NCBI GenBank assembly: GCA_027605045.1
Contig: JAQFWX010000001.1
Coordinates: 3,038,001-3,102,000, forward strand
From: Phallus indusiatus
Taxonomy: Eukaryota; Basidiomycota; Agaricomycetes; Phallales; Phallaceae
Length of the DNA stretch: 64,000 bases
Direction of reading: 5' to 3'
A program made the position numbers and the translations under genes. Of this stretch, positions 48,763 to 60,148 are shown one piece after another; position 1 is the stretch's first letter; the number at the start of each line of letters is the position of its first letter. Under the pieces are notes generated by a model. It worked only from the letters and a program-made list of their open reading frames with translations. It was not told the origin of the DNA and did no database searches.

Positions 48763-51071
48763 ATGCCAACGCTCCAGCAACAGCTTCTTTTTCGTGTCGG
48801 GTCCGGACTCGTTAGTTTGTTCTCGTTGAATCTCGGATATAACGTCACTAACGGAAGTGCTCGTACAGGCTTCTTATTTGATCTTTAAACAGTACGAGCC
48901 ACACAACATATCCGCGCACTTTGCCTTGCTCGTCGCCGTTCCACTTTGTCTTGGCGTGTATTGCTCTGCTCAATGGGGTTCAAGCCTTTTTTCAACACTG
49001 TATTTATTTCGGGACGCTAGTCACTGCTGTAGTGACGTACAGGCTCTCTCCTTTTCATCCATTAGCTTCTTTGCCTGGTCCGAAGATATCGCACGTCTCG
49101 AGGATCTGGTCCAGCAAAATCAACAGGGACAGTTATCAGTTCTTGTATTACCACGATTTGCTTCAAAAACACGGTTCATTCGTTCGTATAGGTATTTTTC
49201 ATTCGAGTTCATAAAAGTATTAGACTCGAGATCACATTCTTCTGATCAGGCCCAAATCATGTCGTCACAACGGAAGCTTCCGCCATACCAACGGTCTTAG
49301 GAGCAAAACCGTTCCGGAAAAGCGACCGTGGGTACACTTGTATCTATTAGCCGACAGCAAGTATAACGTGTCTTGCAGGGTACATTACCTTCGTCCCTCC
49401 TAAGGAAACTGGATCAATTCTAGTGATCGTAGACCCCCATGAACACGCAGACCGACGTCGTTTATGGGATAAAGGAATGAATACTCAAGCCGTCCAAAAC
49501 TACAAACAAATTATACATTCTCGTCTCCAAGAACTCCTTCAAATGCTATCACAACATCAGGAAGAAGACCTTAATTTGTCGACTTGGTTATCATTCTTTT
49601 CGTAAGCAAATAGTTTCCGAGTCTCTAAATTGAATTCGGAGTCGCTATATATTAAATCCTGCCGGTAGTTTTGACATAATAGGGGATCTTGCATTCAACG
49701 GACGGTTCAATCTCATGGAAAAAAAGCAAAAAGACGGCGGGGAAGAATATGCGGAACATCTTAAGAACTTCAAGAAAGCTCTTTTGTAAGTGTAGTCTTC
49801 TTTTATAGATGGTTCTTAAAAAATATACTTATTTTTTTTTGTATCATTAGCATTCAGGATTATCTGATGATGTTGACTTGGCTTCGCCACTACATTTGTC
49901 TCCTACCGGAACGCGTCATGAGCCAGGCTCTTTGGTTACGTCAATTTGCAAGACAAGCAATGACAACCCGAATAAAAGAGGGACCCAAAATCAAAGACTT
50001 CTTCTATCACCTTGTACGTATTGACACCTTTTAAATAGTATACAAAATAAAACGCATTTTTTAAGCTCGGGGAAGACAACTCAAACAGTGAAGCAGACCC
50101 CCTTCCATTACCGGTCCTCATTCGAGAGGCTTCTCTCATTATTCCCGCAGGTATGTTTCCTGTCAACTATAATGTTTTTCTGCGACAGTTTTTCAATATT
50201 CATTTGGATAGGATACGAATCTACCGCTAACGCTTTATGCCAGGCTTTTTTTTATCTTATGACGCATCCTGTGTACCTTCGCAGATTACGGGATGAGGTC
50301 GACGGGAACGTAGAAGACATTTACGCAGACGACGACTCGAAGCTCCACAGACTTCCTTATCTTAATGCAGTGATGTGGGTGGTGATTTTGGGTGATAATT
50401 GTCGCTTTTGACAGGTTGTGATGTATGAAATAGAAATGAGACCTTACGACTGGCACCCGCTCTCGCTGGAGGATCACACCGATATCTTCCTAAAGGAAGT
50501 ACGAATGGCGCCGGAGGAGTCATGCTTGCAAACACGTGAGCATTTTGCAGTATACATTCATTTTCTTTCATGTTTATTCAATTCCCCGTACAGATGGATT
50601 CCTGAAGGAACATTTATTCAAATTCACACTTATAGCAGTGCGTCACATTCATACTCATACTTCATTTCCGAAACGACGCGCATTTCCGAGAACAGTGCAT
50701 CGCAATCCTAAATATTTCTCTCCCGAACCGGATGCTTTCCGTCCAGAAAGATGGTTAGAGAAGGGGTATAACACGGATCACTCAGCGTTTATACCATTTA
50801 GTTACGGTACGCCTCTTCTCCTTTTGCTGAGTTTTCTCGTACCATTTCCTTAAGTATGTATTGATTGATCTTGGTTATGCCAGGCCCCGCGAATTGCGTA
50901 GGAAAGCAAATTGCTCTCGTCAAACTACGGAAGACTATATGTGGTTTGATCAAAACATTTGATTTCGAGTTATCTCCCAATTTTGATATCAAGAAGTGGA
51001 ACCAAGGCATTACCGAACAGTTTACGCTTGGAAAGGGCGAATTGATTGCCAGAGTACAGAAACGAATTTGA
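48763..51071 (+). CDS. Cytochrome P450 monooxygenase 3 (CYP67-like), one apparent frameshift
   Basis: Twelve exons: 48763-48810, 48869-49191, 49250-49327, 49379-49601, 49669-49785, 49851-50013, 50066-50150, 50212-50374, 50434-50535, 50594-50637, 50696-50806, 50884-51071; about 547 residues if read through. Landmarks are the hinge SPFHPLASLPGP, DPHEHADRRRLW, FDIIGDLAF, the I-helix AGYEST, the ExxR helix NETLRLAP, PERW and the haem loop FSYGPANCVGKQIA. In exon 2 the frame must shift by one base; a run of six T at 48987-48992 is the likely site, either an inactivating insertion or a sequencing error. Intron 1 has a consensus branch site (CACTAAC). Related to P450-1 by motifs. Confidence 0.8.
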
Positions 51072-51319
51072 TTCTTATTTCTTTTATTTTCTTAACTTCA
51101 CGTCGTTGAATGTATATTATAGCAAATATTGGTTGTCCAACGACTTTCCTGAAATTCTACTGTCCAAGTTCAAGGCTCAATGTGACAGTGTGACATTGAG
51201 GTGCCATGCTATTTGATCGGCCGGAACGGCCTGCCGAAAGTGAGCATGACTCCCGTTGACTCAGCCCAGTACTGTGTGGCTTGCTTCACAAATATCATCG
51301 AACTCGTTCTCCTTGGAAG

Positions 51320-52004
51320 ATGACTGAAAAAACAGGTATATCATTTTTAACTCGAAAAAAACTCTATAATTTAAACGTGAACCGTAGAGTTTGCTATACA
51401 GATACGGCCTATCACTTCCAAAGAGATCTACCCTATCCGCCGAGCAGTACTATACCCTGCAGGTCCCGATGAAAGGATTTATATTCCGGGCGACGATCAA
51501 GCTCTTCATTTTGGAGCTTTTGTAACAGGCCTTCAAGATACCAATCAGGCCCAACCAGATGAAGACAAACTCACTGCCGTCATTTCGTTGTTCAACGAAG
51601 ATTTTCCATCTCACTTATATCTACCTGACTTGAACTCGGGCCTAAATCCAGCAGAATCTGAACTCGCGTCAGCTCAGCCCAATTACGATGCGGCAAGCTC
51701 TACTCAATTATGCGCCGGAAGTCAAGCTCTCAGATTCAGGAAGTTTGCATGCCTAGAAGAATTCCAAAATCGTGGTATTGGATCTGAACTGTTTCGTCTC
51801 GTGCTGGATCATGCCAGAGATAATGCTACAGCAACGGCCGCTGCGACGGCAACTTCCGGTGATCGTACGCCTTCTCGTAGGATGGTTTGGTGCGCTGCTA
51901 GAAATAGTGCAAAAGATTGGTATTTAAAACGTGGGATGAAGGTTTATGGAGATACCTACTTCGAGAGCAACATTGAGTATGTGATCATGGGTATTATCAT
52001 TTAG
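51320..52004 (+). CDS. GNAT-family N-acetyltransferase
   Basis: Exons 51320-51335 and 51388-52004 (52-bp intron) give 210 residues. The 16-bp first exon encodes only MTEKT plus one base. The GNAT acetyl-CoA site is visible as LRFRKFACLEEF followed by QNRGIGSELFRLVLDHA (the Q/RxxGxG/A motif A), with ARNSAKDWYLKRGMKVYGD near the end as motif B. A family-typical FGAFV strand precedes them, and a polar Ala/Thr-rich insert separates the last two motifs. Substrate unknown. It sits 250 bp after P450-3 on the same strand and converges with the F-box gene. Confidence 0.85.
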
Positions 52005-52216
52005 ATCGTTTAACCTCGGAGAACACTTTGTACAACATTGACAAAACTTAATCAGTCAACATTTCAGCCGTCGTATTCTCAGTAGTGTCAATAAATCGAT
52101 TTACAACTATTGTATCAAACATTCCATGAATCTCTGGTTCTGGCGCATTTGCTTTTAAATTCTCCGCGTCACAATATACAATAATATATAGCCTTGTTAC
52201 TACTGGCAGAAAAAAC

Positions 52217-54129
52217 CTATCGAGCTATCCATAATTTGATCCTCCTCTCTTTCGCCACTTTCTCAGCCTCTTTAAGCAGCTTACCGGAGAATTTTAAGCC
52301 CTTATTAACGCCGACAGCTTTCCATTTAGTCGTACGCAATGCTTTCACAAAAGCACGCGGTTCAAATAGCACAGGATTATGTATCTTTATTTCCCCTGCC
52401 AGTTTTTGCGTAGGTTCAAATCGCGAAAGAGTTATTGCTGTTGCTATTGGCCCGTCTATTTCGAGGTTAACGAGTTTGGTCATCTTGTGAATTGTTGCGT
52501 CGATGACGGGCTCTTCTGAGCTCATCGTGAGTCTTCTGGAACCAGCGAAGATGGAGCTTCCGACTGTGAGATTGGTCAGACTTGGCCCAAATTCGAGAAG
52601 CCAGGATGTGAGTTCCTTGTTGCTAATTCCTCTGATGGATCTAAGCACGAGAGTGTGTAGAGTGTTTTGAGACGACGAAGTGATGGCCTGCAGCTGAGCC
52701 ATAGATAAAAATCCACGTTGAAATGTGAGATTCTCTAGCGGACATTTTGCATTCTTGAATTCAGTTCTATCTTCAGCACGCGGACGACCAAGTCTTTCCA
52801 CCTTCGCTTGTCGAAGGTTTGGCCAATGCGCAAAACACTCCGTCAATTGCGCGGCATTCAAGTAGCTTTTTTCTTCGGAATCCTCGTCATCCACCCATGG
52901 CAAGTCCATCAGAAGCTGTGTGAATTCATGAAGTTCAGTCATTTTGCATAGTGCATCTACGAATTCCCCAGCTAACGCAGCTTCAACGTGCCCAACACAC
53001 AAGTGCCTCATATTCGATGCGGTCTTCAATATCGTTAGTGCATCACCCCCGAGTTCGGCCTCTGCTTTCGTCTCATTTGTGAAGCAGAACGGTGAGAATC
53101 GTTTGATACGTCTCCCCTCTATGGGGTTATCCTCCAATCCCGATGCCAGTATTCCAATATACGGTTTTTTTTGCGGTTCTCTAGTGAAGGCTTCATAGGT
53201 ATCGATAACGTTCAACGCAATCTTCCACGCGCGACACACCAGGCTTGCAGCGACCAATTCTTTTCGCCAGTTGTCAAGTGTGAAGGTGCCATCACATGCT
53301 AGGATAGAGAAGATGTGATACAGAATCTCCGGGGGAGGTTGGGTGAAGATAGGACGCTTTTCAGAGGGTGGTAGAATCCTAAATCCGTGCGTCGGCGGGG
53401 CTATTGGAGCTCGACTACCAATGCTACACATCGTAATACGGTATTGAAAGGGTTTGTTGTGCTTCCGATGTTCAACATATCGCGTAGTTAAGGGAAGAAC
53501 GCAATAAAACGAAGAATCTGTTGCTGTTGTATGTCTGGCATACTCATATAATACTCTATGAGTGTCCGGAATTTGCTGTAGAGGTAGAATTGTGTCTTCT
53601 ACGACGGCTTTGAATTTGAGCTCTGCATCGGACCATGTTGCATCGCTTGAGTCAACAAGCTCGAAAACAAGGGTATAAAAGGGTAGGGCACCAGCAGACA
53701 TAGCGTGATCATCGCCAACCTCTTCTGTGTCTTCTATAGGCTGAAAACCAACGAATTTTCCTGTGTCCCACATGAGCCGATGATGTTTTTGGCTCTCCTG
53801 TTCATTGCACACCAGTATTTAGACACTGACACCTGAATACTTTAAAAAGACATACGCACAGTATTATCATGTCCAACTTTTTTGGCAATCACAATAACCC
53901 GGACTCCGGAATAGTACGCTTCGGTACCCTTTTCGAGCGTGCAGTGAATGGTAAAGCGAGAAGTCTCTTGAGGCGGGTTAAAGCCTTCGTATGTATGATA
54001 GAATAGAGGACATAGCGAAGATTTTGAGGTGTCTGTCATCTTGGAGAGATGTATGAAACATGGGCTCAGAGCGACTTGATCTCGTTTATCGTCGTGACAA
54101 GGAGAGTTACTATCGCGATGAGTAGTCAT
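52217..54129 (-). CDS. F-box protein with LRR-like C-terminus
   Basis: Exons 54129-53860 and 53797-52217 (62-bp intron GTGCGT...AACAG, phase 0) give 616 residues. An N-terminal domain of unknown type (about residues 30-200, containing the FHTIHC-like FTIHCTLEKGTE) precedes an F-box (PPPEILYHIFSIL...LVAASLVCRAWKIAL). Leucine-rich-like strands follow (LENLTFQRGFLSMAQLQAI; LHTLVLRSIRGI; LTNLTVGSSIF; LVNLEIDGPI). F-box proteins usually bind Skp1 and pass targets to SCF ubiquitin ligases. Having the F-box in the middle rather than at the start is less usual but supported by the open frame. The first-exon join uses a GTGCGT donor seen elsewhere in the window. Confidence 0.75.
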
Positions 54130-54901
54130 TAATTCATTAGCGCAGGGGCGAAGAGTGTAGCATCCAATCCCGATTCCCAGGCTATCGTATCCTTGACATC
54201 ATTGGCTGAACACCATTCCATTGCATCTGAGTATGGAAACAGCTTCTTGGCAGAACTGCATCCGCGCATTTGGTGTAGCGCTGAGCTCCGGAGAAGTAAT
54301 TGCAGCCATCTTGAAACAGTAGAAAATGTGTACGGTATCATGTCTGCATGGATCGCGTCATGGCTGTATCTGTATTCCACATCGTGGTTCAAGATGCTGA
54401 TTAGTGGTTGTGGCCATCAACGATGCGCTAAAAAAACTTTTTTAAGTCGCAAATTAGAGCCGAAAATCCAAGCAAATAATTGAAAGTGGCTTCAAAGTGG
54501 CTTCAAAAATACTCCAAAGTAAATGGAAGTTGTATTGGTGACCGAACGCTTGTGACGGCGTGACTTTCTCAGCCCACTGACTAGCGCTCTCTTGCGACTT
54601 GCCCAGACCTGCGATTCATCAACATGCCATATGCACCAATCATCAATGCCTCCGTGCGCTTTGTTCATTCTACCCATTTTCTTGACCTTCATTCCGAAGA
54701 ATAATAAGAGGCTGATCTCAAATCTCTGGCTCGGTTGATGAAGTTACTGCGATACTACCAGCATCGCGGTGACGTAGTACCTTACCGAAGCCTGTTTCGC
54801 GTTCACACCAAAAAACCTCAAGGCTTCATGAGTAGACAAGATTCTCGAGATACAACATCAACATCACTATCAATCATTTAAAAAAACATTACTCTTTTGA
54901 T
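54130..54901. other. Intergenic, no supported gene
   Basis: Overlapping frames at 54129-54483 on both strands and 54492-54692 have no recognisable content. Nothing else was found. Confidence 0.4.
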
Positions 54902-56583
54902 TCAAGAAAAGACGAAGCCATTATATCCATGCGCCTCACATTCATCAGTGAACTTCAGATATAAAGGAAGCCCTCCGACAAAGTTCAACGCCTCTATATT
55001 TTTTCCCGGTATATTTGCGCCGGTATACCATGATTTTGCACGCGTCCACAATCCTGCATCGGATAAAGCATTTACTTTCTCCGTCCACTCCTTTTCGGCG
55101 TCTAATGTCGCCTCTACTCTGGTTTTTCCCTGGTCGCGCATAGCTTTCAAGCAACTTATAACCCAATCCGATTGTACTTCCTGTATCGCGGTACACTTTC
55201 AACCATGTAATGCGAAATAAATCCAAGTATATTGCTTACCGCGCAAGTAGGTCCATTGCCAAAGGCCGTAGGGCCCTGAGGTCCGTATATAAAAAACATA
55301 TTTGGATAATTAGCCGAAGCTAGTCCAAGATATGTGCAAAGCTTCTTCTTCCACTTGTCTCCAATCAAGACGCCATCTGTTCCTTCGACATTAATCTGTG
55401 AAATACTACCCGTGACGGCGTCGAACCCAGTTGCTATAACCAGGACATCCAAAGCATGTTCTTTCCCATCGCTCGTCTTAACCCCTGCTTCCGTCATCTC
55501 AGTAATGGGGGTCTCGTTTAAATCCACCAGCGATACGTTGGATTGATTGAATACGTCATAAAAGTTCTGCTCGAGAGAGGGACGTTTGACACCGAAAGGG
55601 TGGGGCGGGATCTCGGGAGCAAGTTTCTCATGCAAACTTGGGTCCTTCAAACGAGGAATAACTTTGGCTCGCCAGAATTTGTACCTTTCGGCACTGGCCT
55701 CTTCGGATGTAAATAAATCAATAGATCCCCCCAGCCAGTACGCCATTCCACCTCTCTGCCAAAGACCCTCAAGCACCTCGATTCGTTTCTCCTCGGGAAA
55801 GTCGAAAGACTTGTTGTAGGAAATGTCAAACTCGAATCCCGAAAACGTCGTGATCCTATATTTGAACAAATCCGGGTAGGTTTCTTTAGACTTCGCATAC
55901 GTACTGACGTCTAATTTCTGTTGCATCATCGGAAGTGCCATATTCGGGGTCCGTTGGAAAACGGTTAGGTGTGCGCATATCGGGCCGGCTTCTTGAACAA
56001 CCTGTATCCCCGATGCACCTGTTCCGATTACTCCAATTCGCAATCCTGTCATATCAACACCGTCCTTGGGCCAATTATACGTATGGTGCATGACGCCCTT
56101 GAAGGTCTCGAGTCCTTTGTAAGGAGGAATATACGGCTTCGAAGCGTACCCGGTGCAAAGAATCAAGAAACAGGGACGAACTACGACTCCATTCTCTGTC
56201 GAGACAATCCACCGATCGAACTCGGTATCGAAACTAGCACCAGTCATACGTGTATTGAATAAAACATCCTTGCTAAGGTCGAGTTTCTTGTCGGCAAACT
56301 CGAAGTACTGCACCACTTCCCCCTGCGCAGGGAACCGCTCCGACCAAGTCCAGTCCTTCCACAGTTCCTCAATTGAGAACTGGTATATGGAGGACGCGGA
56401 GTCAGTGCGAGCTCCAGGATAGCGATTGCAGTGCCATGTTCCACCAAGGCCGCTTCCTGCCTCGAATACCTTGACGGAAAACCCGGCGTTGCGTAGAGCA
56501 TACAGGCTGTAGACGCCCGAGAACCCCGCCCCAACTACGAGAACGTCGATCTCGGGACTGGGAAGTTTTGGATTGTCAGTCAT
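54902..56583 (-). CDS. Baeyer-Villiger-type flavin monooxygenase 1
   Basis: Class B flavoprotein that uses FAD and NADPH to insert oxygen into ketones or related substrates (family knowledge). Exons 56583-55240 and 55180-54902 (59-bp intron) give 540 residues. Motifs: FAD-binding VVGAGFSG near residue 17, GGTW at 47-50, the Baeyer-Villiger fingerprint FKGVMHHTYNW at 161-171 (FxGxxxHxxxW), the NADPH-binding VIGTGASG near 186, and a late ATGFDA motif. In GGTWHCNRYPG, His-Cys replaces the Tyr-Trp of copy 2. It is one of a tandem pair, both minus strand. Confidence 0.9.
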
Positions 56584-57445
56584 GTTATATGTGTGCGTCT
56601 CAGAAGATCTGCAACGCTGTTTTCTCCATAGAAAATGACGTTTTATATATAGTATGTATCCAAAAAGCCATTGCGAAAATCGGAAAAACTATTGTCTCTC
56701 GGACTTTCGGATTGACCGTTGCGTGTTGATAATGAAGCTCTCCCATCGTCCGGGATGGATTAGTACTTCGTGGTCACAGTAACCTCTTGGTGCTCACTTT
56801 CCTTCCGAAACTCGCTTCAATTCAACGAATCCGTAACATGGAATGTTCATCTTGAAGCAGCTCTGATCACGGAAGAATAACTTCTAGTTCGGATTATCAT
56901 AATTCACTTACATCAAACTCTGACGCTGAATATTGGTGCTGCACACATTACACCAGAATTCACAGTTTTGAGTCATTCGTCAGGCAATTATAAAAGGTCG
57001 TTCACTGACATACCTTTAATGCCAGCGAAATAATTTTGGGACTTTTGGTATCGCTGGCCGGTTCACCGAGATGTCTGACATCATTATTATTTCGTTTGTA
57101 ATGAGCGAGGCCCAAAAAAGCCTCTGAAAACAGCGAAATGAACGGATATCACATTTCAATTGAACGAACTGACGGGCGGCCGACAAACGTCACATCGGGG
57201 CTCGGGGTTAAGCTGTATGTATGTATTTAGAATTCAAATTGGTTACCTCAAACTTACCAACTTCCTATTATGTTATAGAATCAACGATTGAGTCACCGCA
57301 GGCTCTTTACCAAACTATTTTTGACATTATTGTTTTCCTATCAACCTATCAGCGTCCTATTCAATTCAGTCCACTTGACTTTCACGATTCAGAGGATGAA
57401 ACACATATTCAATATCACTACAAATACAAGCACAATAACCGGGCA
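56584..57445. other. Spacer between the tandem flavin monooxygenases
   Basis: Contains the promoter of monooxygenase 1 and the 3' end of monooxygenase 2. Frames at 57221-57698 are shadows of monooxygenase 2. No other gene is seen. Confidence 0.5.
56641..56649 (-). promoter_or_regulatory. TATA box of flavin monooxygenase 1
   Basis: TATATAAAA on the minus strand about 58 bp before the ATG at 56583; the paralogue has an equivalent box. Confidence 0.55.
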
Positions 57446-59149
57446 TTACATACTTCCTTGTTTAAAAGAGAACAAACTAAAGCCAGCATATCCATTCGCT
57501 GCACATTCACCAACGATCTTCAAATACGACGGAAGTCCTCCGACAAAGTTCAGCGTTTCAATATTTTTCCCAGGTATATTTGCACCGGTGTACCATGATT
57601 TGGCACGGGTCCATGGTCCCTTGTTGAATGTTTCATTCACCTCCTCGGTCCACTTCTTCTCTGCATTCGCCTCAGCTTCTATCCTGGTCTTTCCTTGATC
57701 GCGCATCGCTTTCAAGCACCCAACGATCCACTCTGATTGCAACTCCTGTGGTAAAAAAAAAGTGCGTTTAGTTACTGTGAACAATCTATATGATTCCAAA
57801 CATACCGCGCAGGTAGGGCCATTACAAAAGGCTGTCGGCCCATGAGGTCCATATGGGAAAAACATATTTGGATAATTGGCTGAGGTTAGTCCAAGATACG
57901 TGGAAAGCTTCTTCTTCCACTTGTCTCCGATCATCACTCCATCCGTACCTTCTATATTAATTTGTGAAATACTGCCCGTAATCGCGTCGAATCCGGTTGC
58001 CAAAATCAAGACGTCCACGGTGTGTTCTTGCCCATCAGCCGTCTTGATACCCGTTTCAGTGATTTCCGTAATCGGTGTCTCTTCCAAGTCGACTAGCGTA
58101 ACGTTAGGCTGATTGAATACATCATAGTAGTTTTGTTCTAGCGAATGGCGCTTGGTACCGAAAGGGTGGGGCGGGATTTCGGGTGCGAGTTTCGCCTGCA
58201 GCTTCGGATCCTTCAGACGTGGAAGAACCTTGGCTCTCCAGAAGTCGTACACCTCCTGATTGGCCGCGTCGTCAGCCAAGATATCAACGAACCCGCCCAA
58301 CCAAAAAATCAATCCACCCTTTTCCCACAGATCTTCAAGCATCTGCGTCCGTTTCTCCTTCGGCAGTTCCATGAACTTGTCACGAACCATATCGAACTGA
58401 AACCCCGCAAAGGTGGTAGTTTTGTGTTTAAACAATTCCGGGTATTTTTCTTTAAGCTTCGTCTGCGTATCAACGTCTAATTTCTTCTGCTTCATCGCAA
58501 GCGCCATATTCGGGGTTCGTTGGAAGACGGTTAGATGTTGACATACGGCGGCCGTTTCTTGAACGATTTGTACACCCGTTGCGCCCGTTCCAATGACGGC
58601 GACTCGTAACCCCTTTGTTTCGAGACCGTTTTTGGGCCAACGGGATGTATGATGTACGACGCCCTTGAATGTCTCGAGTCCCTTATATGCGGGGACGTAG
58701 GGCTTAGAAGCGAACCCGGTGCAAAGAATCATAAAACGGGGGCGGACTACGATTCCATTCTCGGTCGAGACAATCCACCGATCGAGCTTGGTATCGAAAT
58801 GAGCACCAGTCATGCGTGTATCGAATAGAATATCCTTGCTAAGATCGAGTTTCTTATCCGCATAATCGAAATACCGGACGAGTTCGTCTCGTGCGGGAAA
58901 ACGTTCCGTCCAATTCCAATCCTTCCACAGCTCTTCCATCGAGAATTGATATATAGAGAAGTCGGAGTCGGTGCGGGCACCGGGATAAGAGTTCCAATAC
59001 CATGTTCCACCAAGTCCACTTCCTGCTTCGAAAACTTTGACGGAGAATCCGGAGTTGCGCAGTGCGTACAAGCTGTAAACACCAGAGAAACCAGCCCCAA
59101 TTACGAGGACGTCGATTTCGGGGGTGGGAAGTTTAGCGGTCTGAGTCAT
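57446..59149 (-). CDS. Baeyer-Villiger-type flavin monooxygenase 2
   Basis: Paralogue of the gene at 54902-56583, with exon 1 exactly the same length (1,344 bp). Exons 59149-57806 and 57745-57446 give 547 residues. The 60-bp intron (GTATGT...CCACAG) is in frame and stop-free, so the unspliced frame stays open. Motifs: VIGAGFSG, GGTWYWNSYPGARTD, FKGVVHHTSRW (fingerprint), VIGTGATG and ATGFDA. I chose the ATG at 59149 over an upstream in-frame start because it aligns with monooxygenase 1 and lies about 60 bp after a TATA box. The extra C-terminal tail is lysine/serine-rich. Substrate unknown. Confidence 0.9.
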   Translation of the reverse strand: MTQTAKLPTPEIDVLVIGAGFSGVYSLYALRNSGFSVKVFEAGSGLGGTWYWNSYPGARTDSDFSIYQFSMEELWKDWNWTERFPARDELVRYFDYADKKLDLSKDILFDTRMTGAHFDTKLDRWIVSTENGIVVRPRFMILCTGFASKPYVPAYKGLETFKGVVHHTSRWPKNGLETKGLRVAVIGTGATGVQIVQETAAVCQHLTVFQRTPNMALAMKQKKLDVDTQTKLKEKYPELFKHKTTTFAGFQFDMVRDKFMELPKEKRTQMLEDLWEKGGLIFWLGGFVDILADDAANQEVYDFWRAKVLPRLKDPKLQAKLAPEIPPHPFGTKRHSLEQNYYDVFNQPNVTLVDLEETPITEITETGIKTADGQEHTVDVLILATGFDAITGSISQINIEGTDGVMIGDKWKKKLSTYLGLTSANYPNMFFPYGPHGPTAFCNGPTCAVCLESYRLFTVTKRTFFLPQELQSEWIVGCLKAMRDQGKTRIEAEANAEKKWTEEVNETFNKGPWTRAKSWYTGANIPGKNIETLNFVGGLPSYLKIVGECAANGYAGFSLFSFKQGSM

Positions 59150-60148
59150 GATGATGTGTCCTGAAGAAGGCCTTTGGCGTGCACGTTGTTTGAGAAGACG
59201 TGTCTTATATATATGCGTTTTTGTTTTATCAAATTCTTTAAGAAGCAAGTTTGGCATTTATCATGTAAGTGGACTGACTTTCAAACATGCGCTTGATTCT
59301 TGAATAACTTCTTTTTCCCTGCGGTGCCTGTATCGTCGGAAAACTTTGAGCCAATGAATTCACCCGTAGCATACATTAATAACCGGACGATATCGTTATC
59401 TATTACGAATTTTAAGTTGCGAACTCAAATCGTGATGATGAACCTATTATTAGATTGACAGTATAAAGACGACTGGGAAAATGGCAACATTCTGCATAGC
59501 TACGAGGGGCTTCAGCCTGTGAACCTTTCACATCTGTATATTTGGCACCGATGCAAAGTCTGAGCCGCCGTGAGCTATTCAATGATAAAACGTAACCGTG
59601 GAATCGTTTGTCCAGTGAAGCCCCCGTCCCAGGTGTTCTCCAAGCCGATATGGATTTTGAAAGTATTCTTTGCAAAGCTGGCTGGTTTGTAGATTTATTT
59701 TTCAGTTTTTGTGCCAGATTTGTTAAATCTGACTAAATATCACTTAATCTCAACGGGCGGAAAGAAGAGCTAGGTAATCAATAGTATAAAGAGACAGCTC
59801 GAAAGCATATTATATTAATCACACTGATTACATAGCATAATAGCCGACATGATCAGCGGGAGGGCGTGGTCATAATGTTGAGGACGAGTGAATGGCTGTG
59901 AATGGAGGGAAGATCTATCGGACTAGATCGGGTCAAGTCTTGTTGGAAATGAACTGCACATCGACTGGAGTCATTCGGAATAAACTGAAAGATGGAAGCC
60001 GATGCCAAGCCATCTAGCCCAATATCATTATAACGAGTTCAATTCTGGCGCACTCAGCTCGCAGGGAGTCGGTCGCCTCCACGAACGAACCAGTGTGACT
60101 CAGGTATCGCACGACAGTGGTCAAGCCGAGATGATGCTTTGGGGAGAA
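59150..60148. other. Intergenic, no supported gene
   Basis: Apart from the monooxygenase 2 promoter, only one 87-codon minus-strand frame (59412-59675) is open, with no recognisable content. Confidence 0.45.
59205..59213 (-). promoter_or_regulatory. TATA box of flavin monooxygenase 2
   Basis: TATATATAA on the minus strand about 56-64 bp before the ATG at 59149. Confidence 0.55.

Noticed and set aside
48857..49300. Alternative single-frame protein across the start of P450-3
   Set aside because: It runs out of the P450 frame after the T6 run; the conserved SPFHPLASLPGP hinge is in the shifted frame.
54902..55150. Separate 82-residue protein
   Set aside because: It is exon 2 of flavin monooxygenase 1; the same exon exists in the paralogue.
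58145..58480. 111-codon frame on the plus strand
   Set aside because: It is an antisense shadow of flavin monooxygenase 2.
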